In this document: positions 1 through 6,671 of the stretch, piece by piece | How positions within the stretch are numbered: the first letter of the stretch is position 1 | Layout: each line of letters begins with the position of its first letter | Origin: JACVRW01 sp052038485 | GTDB lineage: Bacteria > Actinomycetota > Thermoleophilia > Solirubrobacterales > Thermoleophilaceae | Assembly (NCBI GenBank): GCA_052038485.1 | Contig: JBQGCL010000002.1 | Span: forward strand, 1-13,730 | DNA length: 13,730 nt | Direction: 5' to 3' | Translations under genes and position numbers: made by a program | Notes under the pieces: generated by a model | Seen by the model: only the letters and a program-made list of their open reading frames with translations | Databases searched by the model: none | What the model was told of the DNA's origin: nothing

Positions 1-29
1 GGCGGGCCGGACGCTACCGCCTTCGCAAC

Positions 30-65
30 GCAAAGGGCCGGCCCTGGGGGAGGGCCGGCCCTTGC
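30..65 (-). terminator. Terminator hairpin downstream of the MFS gene
   Basis: AAGGGCCGGCCC (33-44) pairs with GGGCCGGCCCTT (52-63) around a 7-nt loop. One bulged A and two further pairs (30-31 with 64-65) extend the stem. Read on the minus strand the stem is followed by TTTGCG, so it fits an intrinsic terminator about 57 nt past the MFS stop codon. It could also serve a plus-strand gene ending left of the window. Confidence 0.75.
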
Positions 66-84
66 ATCGGGGTGCGTGTCGCAG

Positions 85-101
85 CGCAAGCTTTGCTTGC
101 G
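85..101. repeat. Small perfect hairpin next to the MFS stop codon
   Basis: CGCAAGC (85-91), a TTT loop and GCTTGCG (95-101) form a perfect 7-bp stem about 20 nt past the MFS stop codon. It probably adds to the 3' end structure of the exporter mRNA. The words TTTGCTTGCG (92-101) recur at 1718-1727 just upstream of the same gene, and a similar stem lies at 7952-7973. Confidence 0.5.
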
Positions 102-119
102 TGCGGCGTTGAGCGGTCG

Positions 120-1691
120 CTACGCCGAGACCGGCTCGAGCACCACCTCTCCGAGCTGGGGGAGCTCTTCCTCGACCGGCTCGGTGCGCTGGATGTCGCG
201 CTCGCGCACCAGCCACAGTGCGGCCACTGCGCCGGCGATCGCCAGGATGCCGCCGAGCGTGAGGATCTGGTTCATCCCCGCCAGGAAGCCCTCACGGGCG
301 GCGTCCGAGACGCCCTCGCGAGCCCCGGCCGGGACGTTCGCGAGTGCCTGGTCGAGGTTGCCAGAGGAGACTGACTCCACGAGCTGCCGCGGCCGCTCGC
401 CGGTGGTGGCCGGCGTACCGGCGGCCACCTGCTCGATCTTGTCGGCGCCGCGCCCGAGGAAGATCGCCCCCCAGGCCGCGATGCCGATCGCGATGCCGAC
501 CTGCCGGAACGTGTCGTTGATGCCGGAGGCCATCCCGCTCTGCTCCTTGGGGACGACCGACACCGCGACGTCGGCGATCACCGGATTGAGCAGCCCGATG
601 CCGGCGCCGGCGATGATGAAGCTCGGCAGCAGCGCGGTCCACTCGTCGCTCGGGGTCAGCCCGCTGGCCAGCAGCAGCGCGCCGCCGGTCATGCTCAGGC
701 CGATCGCCAGCATGATCCGCGCCGGCACCTTGGTGATCACGGCGCCCGCCAGGCCGGCGACGAAGAAGTTCGTCACCGTCAGCGGCAGGTAGCGCAGCCC
801 GGCCTCGATCGGGTCGTGGCCCAGGAAGCCCTGCAGGTAGAACGTCAGGTACAGGAACAGGGCGAACATCGACGCCGAGATCCCGGCCGCCGCCAGCTGG
901 ATGCCGGTGAAGGTCCGGTTGCGGAACAGGTGCAGCGGGAGCATCGGCTCCTTGACCCGCGTCTCGATCGCCAGGAAGGCGGCCATGAGGACGCCGGAGG
1001 CGACCAGCAGCGAGACGATCAGCGTCGAGCCCCAGCCCTCGTCGTTGCCGCGCAGCAGCGCGAGCACGAGCAGGAACAGCGAGCTCGAGAACGTGACCAG
1101 CCCGCCCCAATCGATGCGCGACGCGTTCGGGTCGCGCGTCTCGCGGAGCTTCGTGTAGGTGATCGCGATCGCGGCGATCCCGATCGGCACGTTCAGGAAG
1201 AAGATCGACTCCCAGCCGAGCCACTCGGTCAGCGCGCCGCCGACCAGCGGGCCGGTGGCGACCGCGATGCCGATCGTCGCGCCGTAGACGCCCATCGCCG
1301 TGCCGCGCTCGCGGCCGGCCGTGAACTCCTGGGCGATCAGCGCCAGCGAGACCGCGAACATGACGGCACCGCCGATGCCCTGAACGGCGCGGGTGATGTT
1401 CAGGAAGGTCGGGTCGGTGGCGAGCCCGGCGAGCAGTGACGCGGCCGTGAAGATCGCCAGGCCGGCGGCGAACACGCGCCGGCGGCCGAGCCTGTCGGCG
1501 AGCACTCCGGCCGTCAGTACGAGCGCGGCGAGCGACAGCGTGTACGCGTCGATGACCCACTGGAGGTCGGTGAAGGTTGCGTTGAGGTCCTCCTGGATCG
1601 ACGGCAGCGCGGTGTTCACCACGGTGATGTCGAGCAGGAGCATGAAGGTCGCGACGCTGACCGCGAACAGCGTCCACCACTTCCGATGCAT
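120..1691 (-). CDS. MFS drug efflux transporter, DHA2 (EmrB/QacA-like, 14-TM) family
   Basis: Predicted inner-membrane proton antiporter that exports drugs or other small toxic compounds. The protein is 523 aa, usual for the 14-helix DHA2 family. Seen: family motif D1 (DITVVNTALP, residues 21-30), motif A in the first cytoplasmic loop (GVLADRLGRRR, 62-72), antiporter motif C region (GPLVGG, about 147-152) and hydrophobic segments throughout. A charged tail of about 30 residues follows the last helix. I chose the ATG at 1691 rather than an in-frame start 27 nt upstream (1718), because AAGGAGA sits 7 nt before it and the protein then begins MHRKWW directly ahead of helix 1. A MarR-type regulator is divergently encoded and the shared gap carries repeated operator-like sites, so repression relieved by a ligand is likely. 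The substrate cannot be told from sequence. Confidence 0.93.
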   Translation of the reverse strand: MHRKWWTLFAVSVATFMLLLDITVVNTALPSIQEDLNATFTDLQWVIDAYTLSLAALVLTAGVLADRLGRRRVFAAGLAIFTAASLLAGLATDPTFLNITRAVQGIGGAVMFAVSLALIAQEFTAGRERGTAMGVYGATIGIAVATGPLVGGALTEWLGWESIFFLNVPIGIAAIAITYTKLRETRDPNASRIDWGGLVTFSSSLFLLVLALLRGNDEGWGSTLIVSLLVASGVLMAAFLAIETRVKEPMLPLHLFRNRTFTGIQLAAAGISASMFALFLYLTFYLQGFLGHDPIEAGLRYLPLTVTNFFVAGLAGAVITKVPARIMLAIGLSMTGGALLLASGLTPSDEWTALLPSFIIAGAGIGLLNPVIADVAVSVVPKEQSGMASGINDTFRQVGIAIGIAAWGAIFLGRGADKIEQVAAGTPATTGERPRQLVESVSSGNLDQALANVPAGAREGVSDAAREGFLAGMNQILTLGGILAIAGAVAALWLVRERDIQRTEPVEEELPQLGEVVLEPVSA

Positions 1692-1698
1692 GTGTGAA

Positions 1699-1705
1699 TC
1701 TCCTT
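1699..1705 (-). promoter_or_regulatory. Shine-Dalgarno that sets the MFS start
   Basis: Read on the minus strand, AAGGAGA lies exactly 7 nt before the ATG at 1691. It favours this start over the upstream in-frame start at 1718, which would place the ribosome-binding site inside the coding region. Confidence 0.8.
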
Positions 1706-1739
1706 CTTGCGCTTGCATTTGCTTGCGATCCCAGAGTTC

Positions 1740-1780
1740 GTCAGGTAGCCTTATCAGGCGGTATTATCAGGTGCCCTGAC
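1740..1780. promoter_or_regulatory. Putative MarR operator: three TCAGG repeats at 13-bp steps plus one inverted copy
   Basis: On the plus strand TCAGG occurs at 1741-1745, 1754-1758 and 1767-1771, exactly 13 bp apart. The inverse CCTGA follows at 1775-1779, making the 13-bp inverted repeat TCAGGTGCCCTGA (1767-1779). The outer pair GTCAGG (1740-1745) and CCTGAC (1775-1780) is also inverted. The array covers the spacer, -10 and initial transcribed region of the MFS promoter. That it binds the adjacent MarR protein is inferred from position and symmetry. Confidence 0.65.
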
Positions 1781-1791
1781 GAGAAAGTCAA
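1763..1791 (-). promoter_or_regulatory. Sigma-70-like promoter of the MFS gene
   Basis: On the minus strand, TTGACT (1791-1786) is followed after exactly 17 nt by GATAAT (1768-1763), close to the -35/-10 consensus TTGACA/TATAAT. Transcription would start near 1756, giving a leader of about 65 nt that ends in a good SD. The -10 element and spacer are overlaid by TCAGG/CCTGA repeats, as expected for a repressor that blocks RNA polymerase. The same stretch on the plus strand contains TATTAT (1762-1767), a possible -10 for the MarR gene, but no good plus-strand -35 is visible. Confidence 0.75.
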
Positions 1792-1820
1792 GCCCCCTTA
1801 CCAATTTCTTCACAAAGCCG

Positions 1821-2309
1821 ATGTCCGTAGACCCGATCAGCCCCCCACCCCGGCCGCTCCCGGCGCTGCTGACCAGCGTCAAGCTGGCGGCGATCGAGAA
1901 GCTGCGCGGGCAGATCGCGGAGGCCGGTCACCCCGAGATCCGCGAGGGTCACGGCTGCGTGTTCGGGTTCATCGACATCGAGCGCGGCTCACGGCTGACC
2001 GAGCTGGCCGCCACCGCCGGCTTCACCAAGCAGGCGGTCGGCGAGGCGGTGAGCGAGCTCGAGCGGCTCGGCTACGTCACCCGCGAGCGCGACCCGCTCG
2101 ACGGGCGGGCCAAGATCATCAAGCTGACCGACCGCGGCATGGACGCGGTCGTCAAGGGCCGGCGCATCTTCGCCGAGATCGAACGCGAGTGGGCCGAGCA
2201 GATCGGCCCCGAGCTGATGGCGAGCTTCCGCGAAGCGGCCACGCGCATCGCCGCGCTGGAGGGCGCGCCGAGCGAGCGGCCCGCCGCGGGCCAGCAGCGC
2301 GCGGCCTAA
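1821..2309 (+). CDS. MarR-family winged-helix transcriptional regulator
   Basis: A 162-aa protein, typical MarR length. The helix-turn-helix spans about residues 57-85 (core ATAGFTKQAVGEAVSELERLG) and is followed by the basic wing (RERDPLDGRAKIIKLTDRG, 88-106) with the family's D-x-R-D/G-x-R-x-K pattern. Flanking helical segments would form the dimer interface. The Pro-rich N-terminus and Ala/Gln-rich C-terminus look disordered. It probably represses the divergent MFS exporter, and perhaps itself, and releases DNA when it binds a phenolic or drug-like ligand. That follows from family behaviour and gene order. No convincing SD precedes the ATG at 1821 (upstream is TTCTTCACAAAGCCG), so translation may be weak or SD-independent. 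The next genes converge on its 3' end. Confidence 0.88.
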   Translation: MSVDPISPPPRPLPALLTSVKLAAIEKLRGQIAEAGHPEIREGHGCVFGFIDIERGSRLTELAATAGFTKQAVGEAVSELERLGYVTRERDPLDGRAKIIKLTDRGMDAVVKGRRIFAEIEREWAEQIGPELMASFREAATRIAALEGAPSERPAAGQQRAA

Positions 2310-2322
2310 GGGCGGGCGCCGC

Positions 2323-2370
2323 CGCGCGCCGGCCTGCGCCCCGCTTCGCGCGCCGGCCTGCTCAGGCCGG
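2323..2370. terminator. Convergent 3' region: 15-nt direct repeat and hairpin
   Basis: CGCGCGCCGGCCTGC occurs twice, at 2323-2337 and 2347-2361, 24 bp apart. The second copy runs into CCGGCCTG-CT-CAGGCCGG (2353-2370), a perfect inverted repeat that overlaps the TGA of the minus-strand B12-binding gene. The region separates the convergent MarR and B12-binding genes and probably ends transcription from both sides. There is no T-tract. Confidence 0.5.
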
Positions 2371-2760
2371 GACGGCCTGCTTGATGTAGTCGATGATGCC
2401 CTGCACGGGGGCACCAGGCGTGAACACCTCGGACACGCCCAGCTCCTTCAGCTGCGGGATGTCGTCGTTGGGGATCGTGCCCCCCACGACCAGCACCACG
2501 TCCTCGGCGCCCTCGCCCTTGAGCAGCTCCGCGATGCGCGGCACGAGCGTCATGTGCGCGCCCGACAGGATCGACAGCCCAACCGCGTCGGCGTCCTCCT
2601 GGAGGACGGTCTCGACGATCTGCTCGGGCGTCTGATGCAGGCCCGTGTAGATCACCTCCATCCCCGCGTCACGCAACGCGCGGGCGATGATCTTCGCCCC
2701 ACGATCGTGACCATCCAAGCCCGGCTTGGCGACCACGACGCGGATCTTCCGGCTGTTCAC
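2362..2760 (-). CDS. Acyl-CoA mutase small subunit, cobalamin (B12)-binding domain protein
   Basis: A 132-aa stand-alone B12-binding Rossmann-like domain, the length of IcmB-type small subunits and equivalent to the C-terminal domain of fused methylmalonyl-CoA mutases. The base-off/His-on signature D-x-H-x-x-G is present as D16-G-H18-D-R-G21, with H18 as the lower cobalt ligand. The SxL motif (S63-I-L65) and the GG of the nucleotide-tail pocket (93-94) are also seen. It should pair with the large mutase subunit at 3706-5355, which lacks this domain; the cupredoxin gene lies between them. The start is GTG. There is no SD, but TAATCT ends 7 nt before the GTG, as in leaderless actinobacterial transcripts, so it may be made from its own mRNA as well as by read-through. 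Confidence 0.92.
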   Translation of the reverse strand: MNSRKIRVVVAKPGLDGHDRGAKIIARALRDAGMEVIYTGLHQTPEQIVETVLQEDADAVGLSILSGAHMTLVPRIAELLKGEGAEDVVLVVGGTIPNDDIPQLKELGVSEVFTPGAPVQGIIDYIKQAVPA

Positions 2761-2767
2761 GCGGGCC

Positions 2768-2773
2768 AGATTA
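2768..2773 (-). promoter_or_regulatory. Candidate leaderless -10 element for the B12-binding subunit
   Basis: On the minus strand TAATCT is followed by 7 nt and then the GTG start at 2760. The TANNNT hexamer at this distance, with no SD between, is the usual layout of leaderless actinobacterial promoters. No clear -35 is seen. Confidence 0.5.
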
Positions 2774-2777
2774 CCCC

Positions 2778-2827
2778 GTGCCGGTCTCCAGCCGGCACCC
2801 TGATGGCAGCGGCGCCGTCCCGGCGCC
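2778..2827. repeat. Two inverted repeats upstream of the B12-binding gene
   Basis: GTGCCGG (2778-2784) pairs with CCGGCAC (2792-2798) across a 7-nt loop. GGCGCCG (2811-2817) pairs with CGGCGCC (2821-2827) across TCC. Together with the stem at 2834-2852 they give three hairpins in the roughly 97 nt between the cupredoxin stop and the B12-binding start. They may attenuate read-through or stabilise the 3' end of the upstream message. Confidence 0.5.
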
Positions 2828-2833
2828 GTAACC

Positions 2834-2852
2834 GGCCGAGCTCCGCTCGGCC
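2834..2852 (-). terminator. Hairpin directly after the cupredoxin stop
   Basis: GGCCGAGC (2834-2841), loop TCC and GCTCGGCC (2845-2852) form a perfect 8-bp stem starting 5 nt past the TAA at 2858. On the minus strand no T-tract follows; on the plus strand TCTTCTT follows. It is a likely 3' end or partial terminator of the HAD-to-cupredoxin transcript. Confidence 0.55.
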
Positions 2853-2857
2853 TCTTC

Positions 2858-3670
2858 TTACCAACCGATTCGCCCAGCCGGGCGGGCCGGCTGCGGCTCG
2901 GTGCGGCGGCGCAGGTACACGCCCAGCGCCAGGGTGGCGAGGCCGAGCATGACCAGGCCGCCGAGGTCCATGCCGGTGGACGGGAGCGACGGCCCGTCGT
3001 CCTGCGACTCGGTGGCGGTCGTGCCGTCCGTGCCCGTGTCGTCGCCGCCGGTGTCCTGCGACGCCGCGGCCTGCACGACGATCGTGCCCTTCATGTTCGG
3101 GTGCGGCGTGCAGATGTAGCTGAACGTGCCCGCCTCGGTGAAGGTGTGCGAGCCGCTCTGTCCGGCGTCCATGATGCCCGTGTCCCAGACGCCCCCCGTC
3201 GAGGTCGACGAGTGCGGCGTCGGGCCGCTGTTGCTCCAGGTCACGGTGTCGCCGACGTTGATCGTCACGGAGCCGGGCGAGAACTGGAAGTCGCTGATCG
3301 TGACCCCGGTGGAGGCCGCGGCGACGGCCACCGGCTTGTCCCTCTTGGAGGGCTTCTCGCCGCCCTCGTCGACGAGCACCTGGGGCTCGGCGGCCGCGGC
3401 GGCGGGTTCGGCCGGAGCGGGCGCGGGAGCAGGCTGCGCCTGCGCGCTGGGAGCGGGTTGTGCGGGCTCGGCGGGGGCGGCCGCGGTGTCGGCGGGTGCC
3501 GGCTCCGCGGCGGGTGCCTGCGCGGTCGGCGCGGGGGCGGCCGGCGTGCTCGCGGCCGCCGGATCGGCGGGCGCGGCCGACTGCTGAGCCGACAGCGGCG
3601 CCGTGATCGCCAGCGCGGCCACGACGGCGTACAGCGCGACAGGTCCTCCCAGGCGGCGCATGCGGCTCAT
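2858..3670 (-). CDS. Secreted cupredoxin (plastocyanin-like) with C-terminal LPSTG sorting signal
   Basis: A 270-aa exported type-1 copper protein. Layout: signal peptide (about 1-28: basic n-region MSRMRR, hydrophobic core, cleavage near APLSA); Ala/Pro-rich low-complexity linker (about 30-98); short charged link; cupredoxin domain (about 120-201); Asp/Gly/Thr-rich spacer; LPSTG (229-233), a hydrophobic helix (about 236-253) and RRR (254-256). The copper ligands are all visible: H153 (PTPHSS), C187, H190 and M193 (in YICTPHPNM). This is the order of a cell-wall sorting signal, so sortase anchoring is plausible; simple membrane anchoring is the alternative. The 15-residue tail after RRR is rather long. 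It begins 35 nt after the mutase stop and is probably co-transcribed with it. Its role (electron carrier, copper buffering or oxidative-stress defence) is not shown by the sequence. Confidence 0.88.
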   Translation of the reverse strand: MSRMRRLGGPVALYAVVAALAITAPLSAQQSAAPADPAAASTPAAPAPTAQAPAAEPAPADTAAAPAEPAQPAPSAQAQPAPAPAPAEPAAAAAEPQVLVDEGGEKPSKRDKPVAVAAASTGVTISDFQFSPGSVTINVGDTVTWSNSGPTPHSSTSTGGVWDTGIMDAGQSGSHTFTEAGTFSYICTPHPNMKGTIVVQAAASQDTGGDDTGTDGTTATESQDDGPSLPSTGMDLGGLVMLGLATLALGVYLRRRTEPQPARPAGRIGW

Positions 3671-3705
3671 CAGACTACCTATACGCAGCCGGGCTGCAAA
3701 AGGTT

Positions 3706-5355
3706 CTAGAAGACGGGGGTTTCGGTGTAGCTGCCGAACACCCGCTGGAGCGACTCGACGATCTCGCCCTCGGTGGCGTGCGCGCGGGCGGCGTCGAGCA
3801 GCGGCTCCATCAGGTTGCGATCGGCCGCGGCGGCCTCGCGCAGCGACGCCAGCGCCGCCTCGACCGCATCGCCGTCGCGTCGCGACCGCACGGCCTGGAC
3901 GCGGCCGATCTGCTTGCGCTCGAGCTCGGGCGGGATCCGCAGGATCTCGAGCTGGTGGTCTTCTGCCTGCTGGTAGCGGTTGACGCCGACGATGATCCGC
4001 TGCCGGCGCTCGATCTCCTCCTGGAGCCGGAACGACGCGTCGGCGATCTCGCGCTGCGGGTAGTTCTGCTTGACCGCCTCGACCATCCCGCCGAGCTCGT
4101 CGATCTTGGCGAAGTACTCGTAGGCGGCCGCCTCCATGCGGTCGGTCAGCGCCTCTACGAAGTAGGACACGCCCAGCGGATCGATCGTGTTCGCGACCCC
4201 GGTCTCGTGGGCGATGATCTGCTGGGTGCGCAGCGCGAGGCGGACGGCCTCCTCGGTCGGCAGGGCCAGCGCCTCGTCGAACGAGTTGGTGTGCAGCGAC
4301 TGGGTGCCACCCAGGACCGCCGACAAAGCTTCGGTGGTGGTCCGAACCACGTTGTTGAGCGGCTGCTGCGCCGTCAGCGAGACGCCGGCGGTCTGGGAGT
4401 GGAAGCGCATCAACAGGGACCGCTCGTCGCGCGCGCCGTAGGTGTCGCGCAGCTCGCGTGCCCAGATCCGCCTGGCCGCCCTGTACTTCGCGATCTCCTC
4501 GAAGAAGTCGATGTGCGCGTTGAAGAAGAAGCTGAGCCGCGGCGCGAACGCATCCACGTCCAAGCCACGCTCGATCGCCTGCTCGATGTAGGTGAAGCCG
4601 TCCTTGAGCGTGAACGCGAGCTCCTGCTGCGCCGTCGAGCCAGCCTCGCGGATGTGGTAGCCCGAGATCGAGATCGGGTGCCACCTGGGCATCCGCTCCG
4701 CACAGAACTCGACCATGTCGGTGACCAGCCGCATCGCCGGGTCGATCGGGAAGCACCACTCCTTCTGGGCGATGTACTCCTTGAGGATGTCGGTCTGGAT
4801 CGTGCCCGCCAGCCGCTCGGCCGGGACGCCCTGCTTCTCCGCCGCGACCACGTAGTAGGCGAGCATCACCGCCGCGGGGGCGTTGATCGTCATCGACGTC
4901 GACACCGCGCCCATGTCGATCCCGCCGAAGAGCGTCTCCATGTCGTCCAGCGAGTCGACCGCCACGCCCTCGCGCCCGACCTCGCCCTCCGACCGCGGAT
5001 GGTCCGAGTCGTGGCCCATCAGCGACGGCATGTCGAACGCGGTGCTCAGCCCCGTCTGGCCGTGGTCGAGCAGGTAGCGGAAGCGCTCGTTGGTCTCCTC
5101 CGCCGTGCCAAAGCCGGCGAACTGGCGCATCGTCCACAGCCGCCCGCGATACATCGACGGATACACACCCCGCGTGAACGGAAACTCGCCCGGCAGGCCG
5201 ATCTGATCGGCGTCGGGCAGGTCGGCCTCGGTGTACAGCGGCTCGACCGGCTCGCCACTCAGCGTCGTGAACAGCGCCTCCCGCTCAGGCGTGCGCGTGT
5301 ACAGCTCGCGGTACCAGCGCTCGGCATCCGTGACGGGTCGCGCGGGAGCTGCCAT
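3706..5355 (-). CDS. B12-dependent acyl-CoA mutase large subunit (methylmalonyl-CoA mutase family, isobutyryl-CoA mutase-like)
   Basis: A 549-aa TIM-barrel catalytic subunit of a radical carbon-skeleton mutase. It lacks the B12-binding domain, which is encoded separately at 2362-2760, matching IcmA-type subunits rather than the roughly 700-aa fused enzymes. Conserved blocks: RQFAGFGTAEETN (77-89), GTIQTDILKEYIAQKEW (184-200), SISGYHIREAGST (229-241, with H234 matching the MCM active-site His), HSQTAG and the TQSLHTNS region. MCM uses Tyr89 and Arg207 to hold methylmalonyl-CoA. Here those places are F79 and Q197, the pair typical of isobutyryl-CoA mutase (F80/Q198), so the substrate is probably isobutyryl/n-butyryl-CoA or a similar uncharged acyl-CoA. 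The ATG at 5355 lies 5 nt after the TGA of the glycosidase gene, so translation is probably coupled. Automated pipelines will likely label it methylmalonyl-CoA mutase. Confidence 0.93.
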   Translation of the reverse strand: MAAPARPVTDAERWYRELYTRTPEREALFTTLSGEPVEPLYTEADLPDADQIGLPGEFPFTRGVYPSMYRGRLWTMRQFAGFGTAEETNERFRYLLDHGQTGLSTAFDMPSLMGHDSDHPRSEGEVGREGVAVDSLDDMETLFGGIDMGAVSTSMTINAPAAVMLAYYVVAAEKQGVPAERLAGTIQTDILKEYIAQKEWCFPIDPAMRLVTDMVEFCAERMPRWHPISISGYHIREAGSTAQQELAFTLKDGFTYIEQAIERGLDVDAFAPRLSFFFNAHIDFFEEIAKYRAARRIWARELRDTYGARDERSLLMRFHSQTAGVSLTAQQPLNNVVRTTTEALSAVLGGTQSLHTNSFDEALALPTEEAVRLALRTQQIIAHETGVANTIDPLGVSYFVEALTDRMEAAAYEYFAKIDELGGMVEAVKQNYPQREIADASFRLQEEIERRQRIIVGVNRYQQAEDHQLEILRIPPELERKQIGRVQAVRSRRDGDAVEAALASLREAAAADRNLMEPLLDAARAHATEGEIVESLQRVFGSYTETPVF

Positions 5356-5360
5356 TCGAA

Positions 5361-6662
5361 TCAGTGTACGGGCGCTTCGCGCAGGTACAGCGCCGCCGTC
5401 CACGCGAAGTCGCGCGCACCCAGGCCGCGACCGGACTCCGGCATGAAGTACTCGCGCATCCCGCCGCCTTCCACCGACTTGAGCATCCGCCGGAGCAGCT
5501 CGGCGCCGAGGGCGCGCTCGCCGTGGCCGTCCAGCGCGAGCGCGCACAGCCAGGTCACGTTCGCCCACACCGGCCCGCGCCAGTAGTTGCGGCTCGAGCG
5601 CTGCGGGTGCCCCGCGTCGAGCGAGCGCACGCCGTAGTGCGACGCGAGCGGGCCCACGCCCACCAGCTCGCGCACGGCCTGCAGCTCGCGCGCGCCGATG
5701 TCGGGGACGAGCGCGACCAGCGCGGACCCGGCGCTCGTGATCGGCAGCGTCTCCGAGTCGATCGTGTCGACCGCGCGAATCAGCCCGTCCGACTCGGTCC
5801 GCGCCCGCAGCGCCTCGCTCACGCGCCTGCTGTAGGCGCGGCTCTCGTCGGCCACCAGGCCCTGTCCGAGCTGGTCGGCTAGCCACCCCAGGTCGTCGGC
5901 GGCCCGAGCCAGGATCGCCGAGAAGCCGGGGTCGAGTACGCGGAAGCCGCCCTCGCGGGCGAGGTGCTCCTGGTGCCAGCCGACCGCGGTTCCGCGCCGC
6001 ACCAGCGTCAGATAGCGGCGGTAGTGCTCGTCGGTGGGGCGCTCGGCGGCGTCGACTGAGTCGGTGTCGCGCCGGTGCACGACAGTCACCTCCGGGGTCA
6101 CACGGAACAGCGGGTCGTCCCACTCGATCGAGTTGTCGCGGCCGGACTCCCAGGGGTGGATCACGACCGGCTCGCCGAAGCCGTTCGGGTCGCGCGCCTC
6201 GAGCAGGAAGCGGTGCCACGCGTGCAGCGGCGCCAGCAGCGCGGCGGCGCGCCGCTCGTCGGGGTGCTGCTCGAACAGCAGCCGCGCGCAGGTCGCCGCC
6301 AGCGGCGGCTGGGTGATGCCCGAGATGCGGCGCCCGTCGGCGCTCAGCCGCCGGCCCCACCAGGGCGGCCCGGGCAGGTAGCGCGCGTACGGGCGCGCCA
6401 CCATCGTGAGCAGGCCGCGCACGCGCGGCCCGAAGCGGTCCGGCGCGCGCGTGTGGAACGCGATGTGGGGGATCATCCCCTGCCGGTCGCGCGCCCCGGC
6501 GAGCGTCTCGAGCTCCAGCCAGGCACGCGGCGGGTCGAGCTCGGCCCAGCCCAGCGCGGCCAGCGCCGAGTCCCAGTTCCACTGATGCGGGTACGTCGCG
6601 CGCGACGGGACCGTGTACGAGCCGGCGTCGTTGGCGCGCATCACCGACTCGGCAGTGGTCAC
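5361..6662 (-). CDS. MGH1/GH63-type glycoside hydrolase, likely glucosylglycerate/mannosylglycerate hydrolase-like
   Basis: A 433-aa (alpha/alpha)6-barrel glycosidase with no signal peptide, hence cytoplasmic. Family blocks: QWNWDSALAALGW (27-39), QGMIPHIAFH (61-70), HPWESGRDNSIEWDD (169-183), NYWRGPVWANVTWL (359-372) and GGMREYF (400-406). By analogy with GH63 glucosylglycerate and mannosylglycerate hydrolases, D176 would be the general acid and E404 the general base. Length (about 430-450 aa) and motif order match those enzymes, which recycle the compatible solutes glucosylglycerate and mannosylglycerate; other alpha-glucosides remain possible. It starts at GTG 6662, 9 nt after the HAD stop, with AAAAGG in between as a weak SD; an in-frame ATG at 6641 is an alternative. 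Its TGA is 5 nt from the mutase ATG. Co-transcription with an acyl-CoA mutase has no obvious metabolic logic. Confidence 0.85.
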   Translation of the reverse strand: MTTAESVMRANDAGSYTVPSRATYPHQWNWDSALAALGWAELDPPRAWLELETLAGARDRQGMIPHIAFHTRAPDRFGPRVRGLLTMVARPYARYLPGPPWWGRRLSADGRRISGITQPPLAATCARLLFEQHPDERRAAALLAPLHAWHRFLLEARDPNGFGEPVVIHPWESGRDNSIEWDDPLFRVTPEVTVVHRRDTDSVDAAERPTDEHYRRYLTLVRRGTAVGWHQEHLAREGGFRVLDPGFSAILARAADDLGWLADQLGQGLVADESRAYSRRVSEALRARTESDGLIRAVDTIDSETLPITSAGSALVALVPDIGARELQAVRELVGVGPLASHYGVRSLDAGHPQRSSRNYWRGPVWANVTWLCALALDGHGERALGAELLRRMLKSVEGGGMREYFMPESGRGLGARDFAWTAALYLREAPVH

Positions 6663-6671
6663 CTGCCTTTT

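Noticed and set aside
3671..3690. TATAGG 7 nt before the cupredoxin ATG as a leaderless -10
   Set aside because: The last base does not fit TANNNT and there is no -35. The gene lies 35 nt after the mutase in the same direction, so co-transcription is the simpler reading.
5356..5368. TACACT exactly 7 nt before the mutase ATG as a third leaderless promoter
   Set aside because: It falls in the last codons of the glycosidase gene, whose stop is 5 nt from the mutase ATG. Translational coupling within one transcript explains the layout, and the hexamer may be chance.
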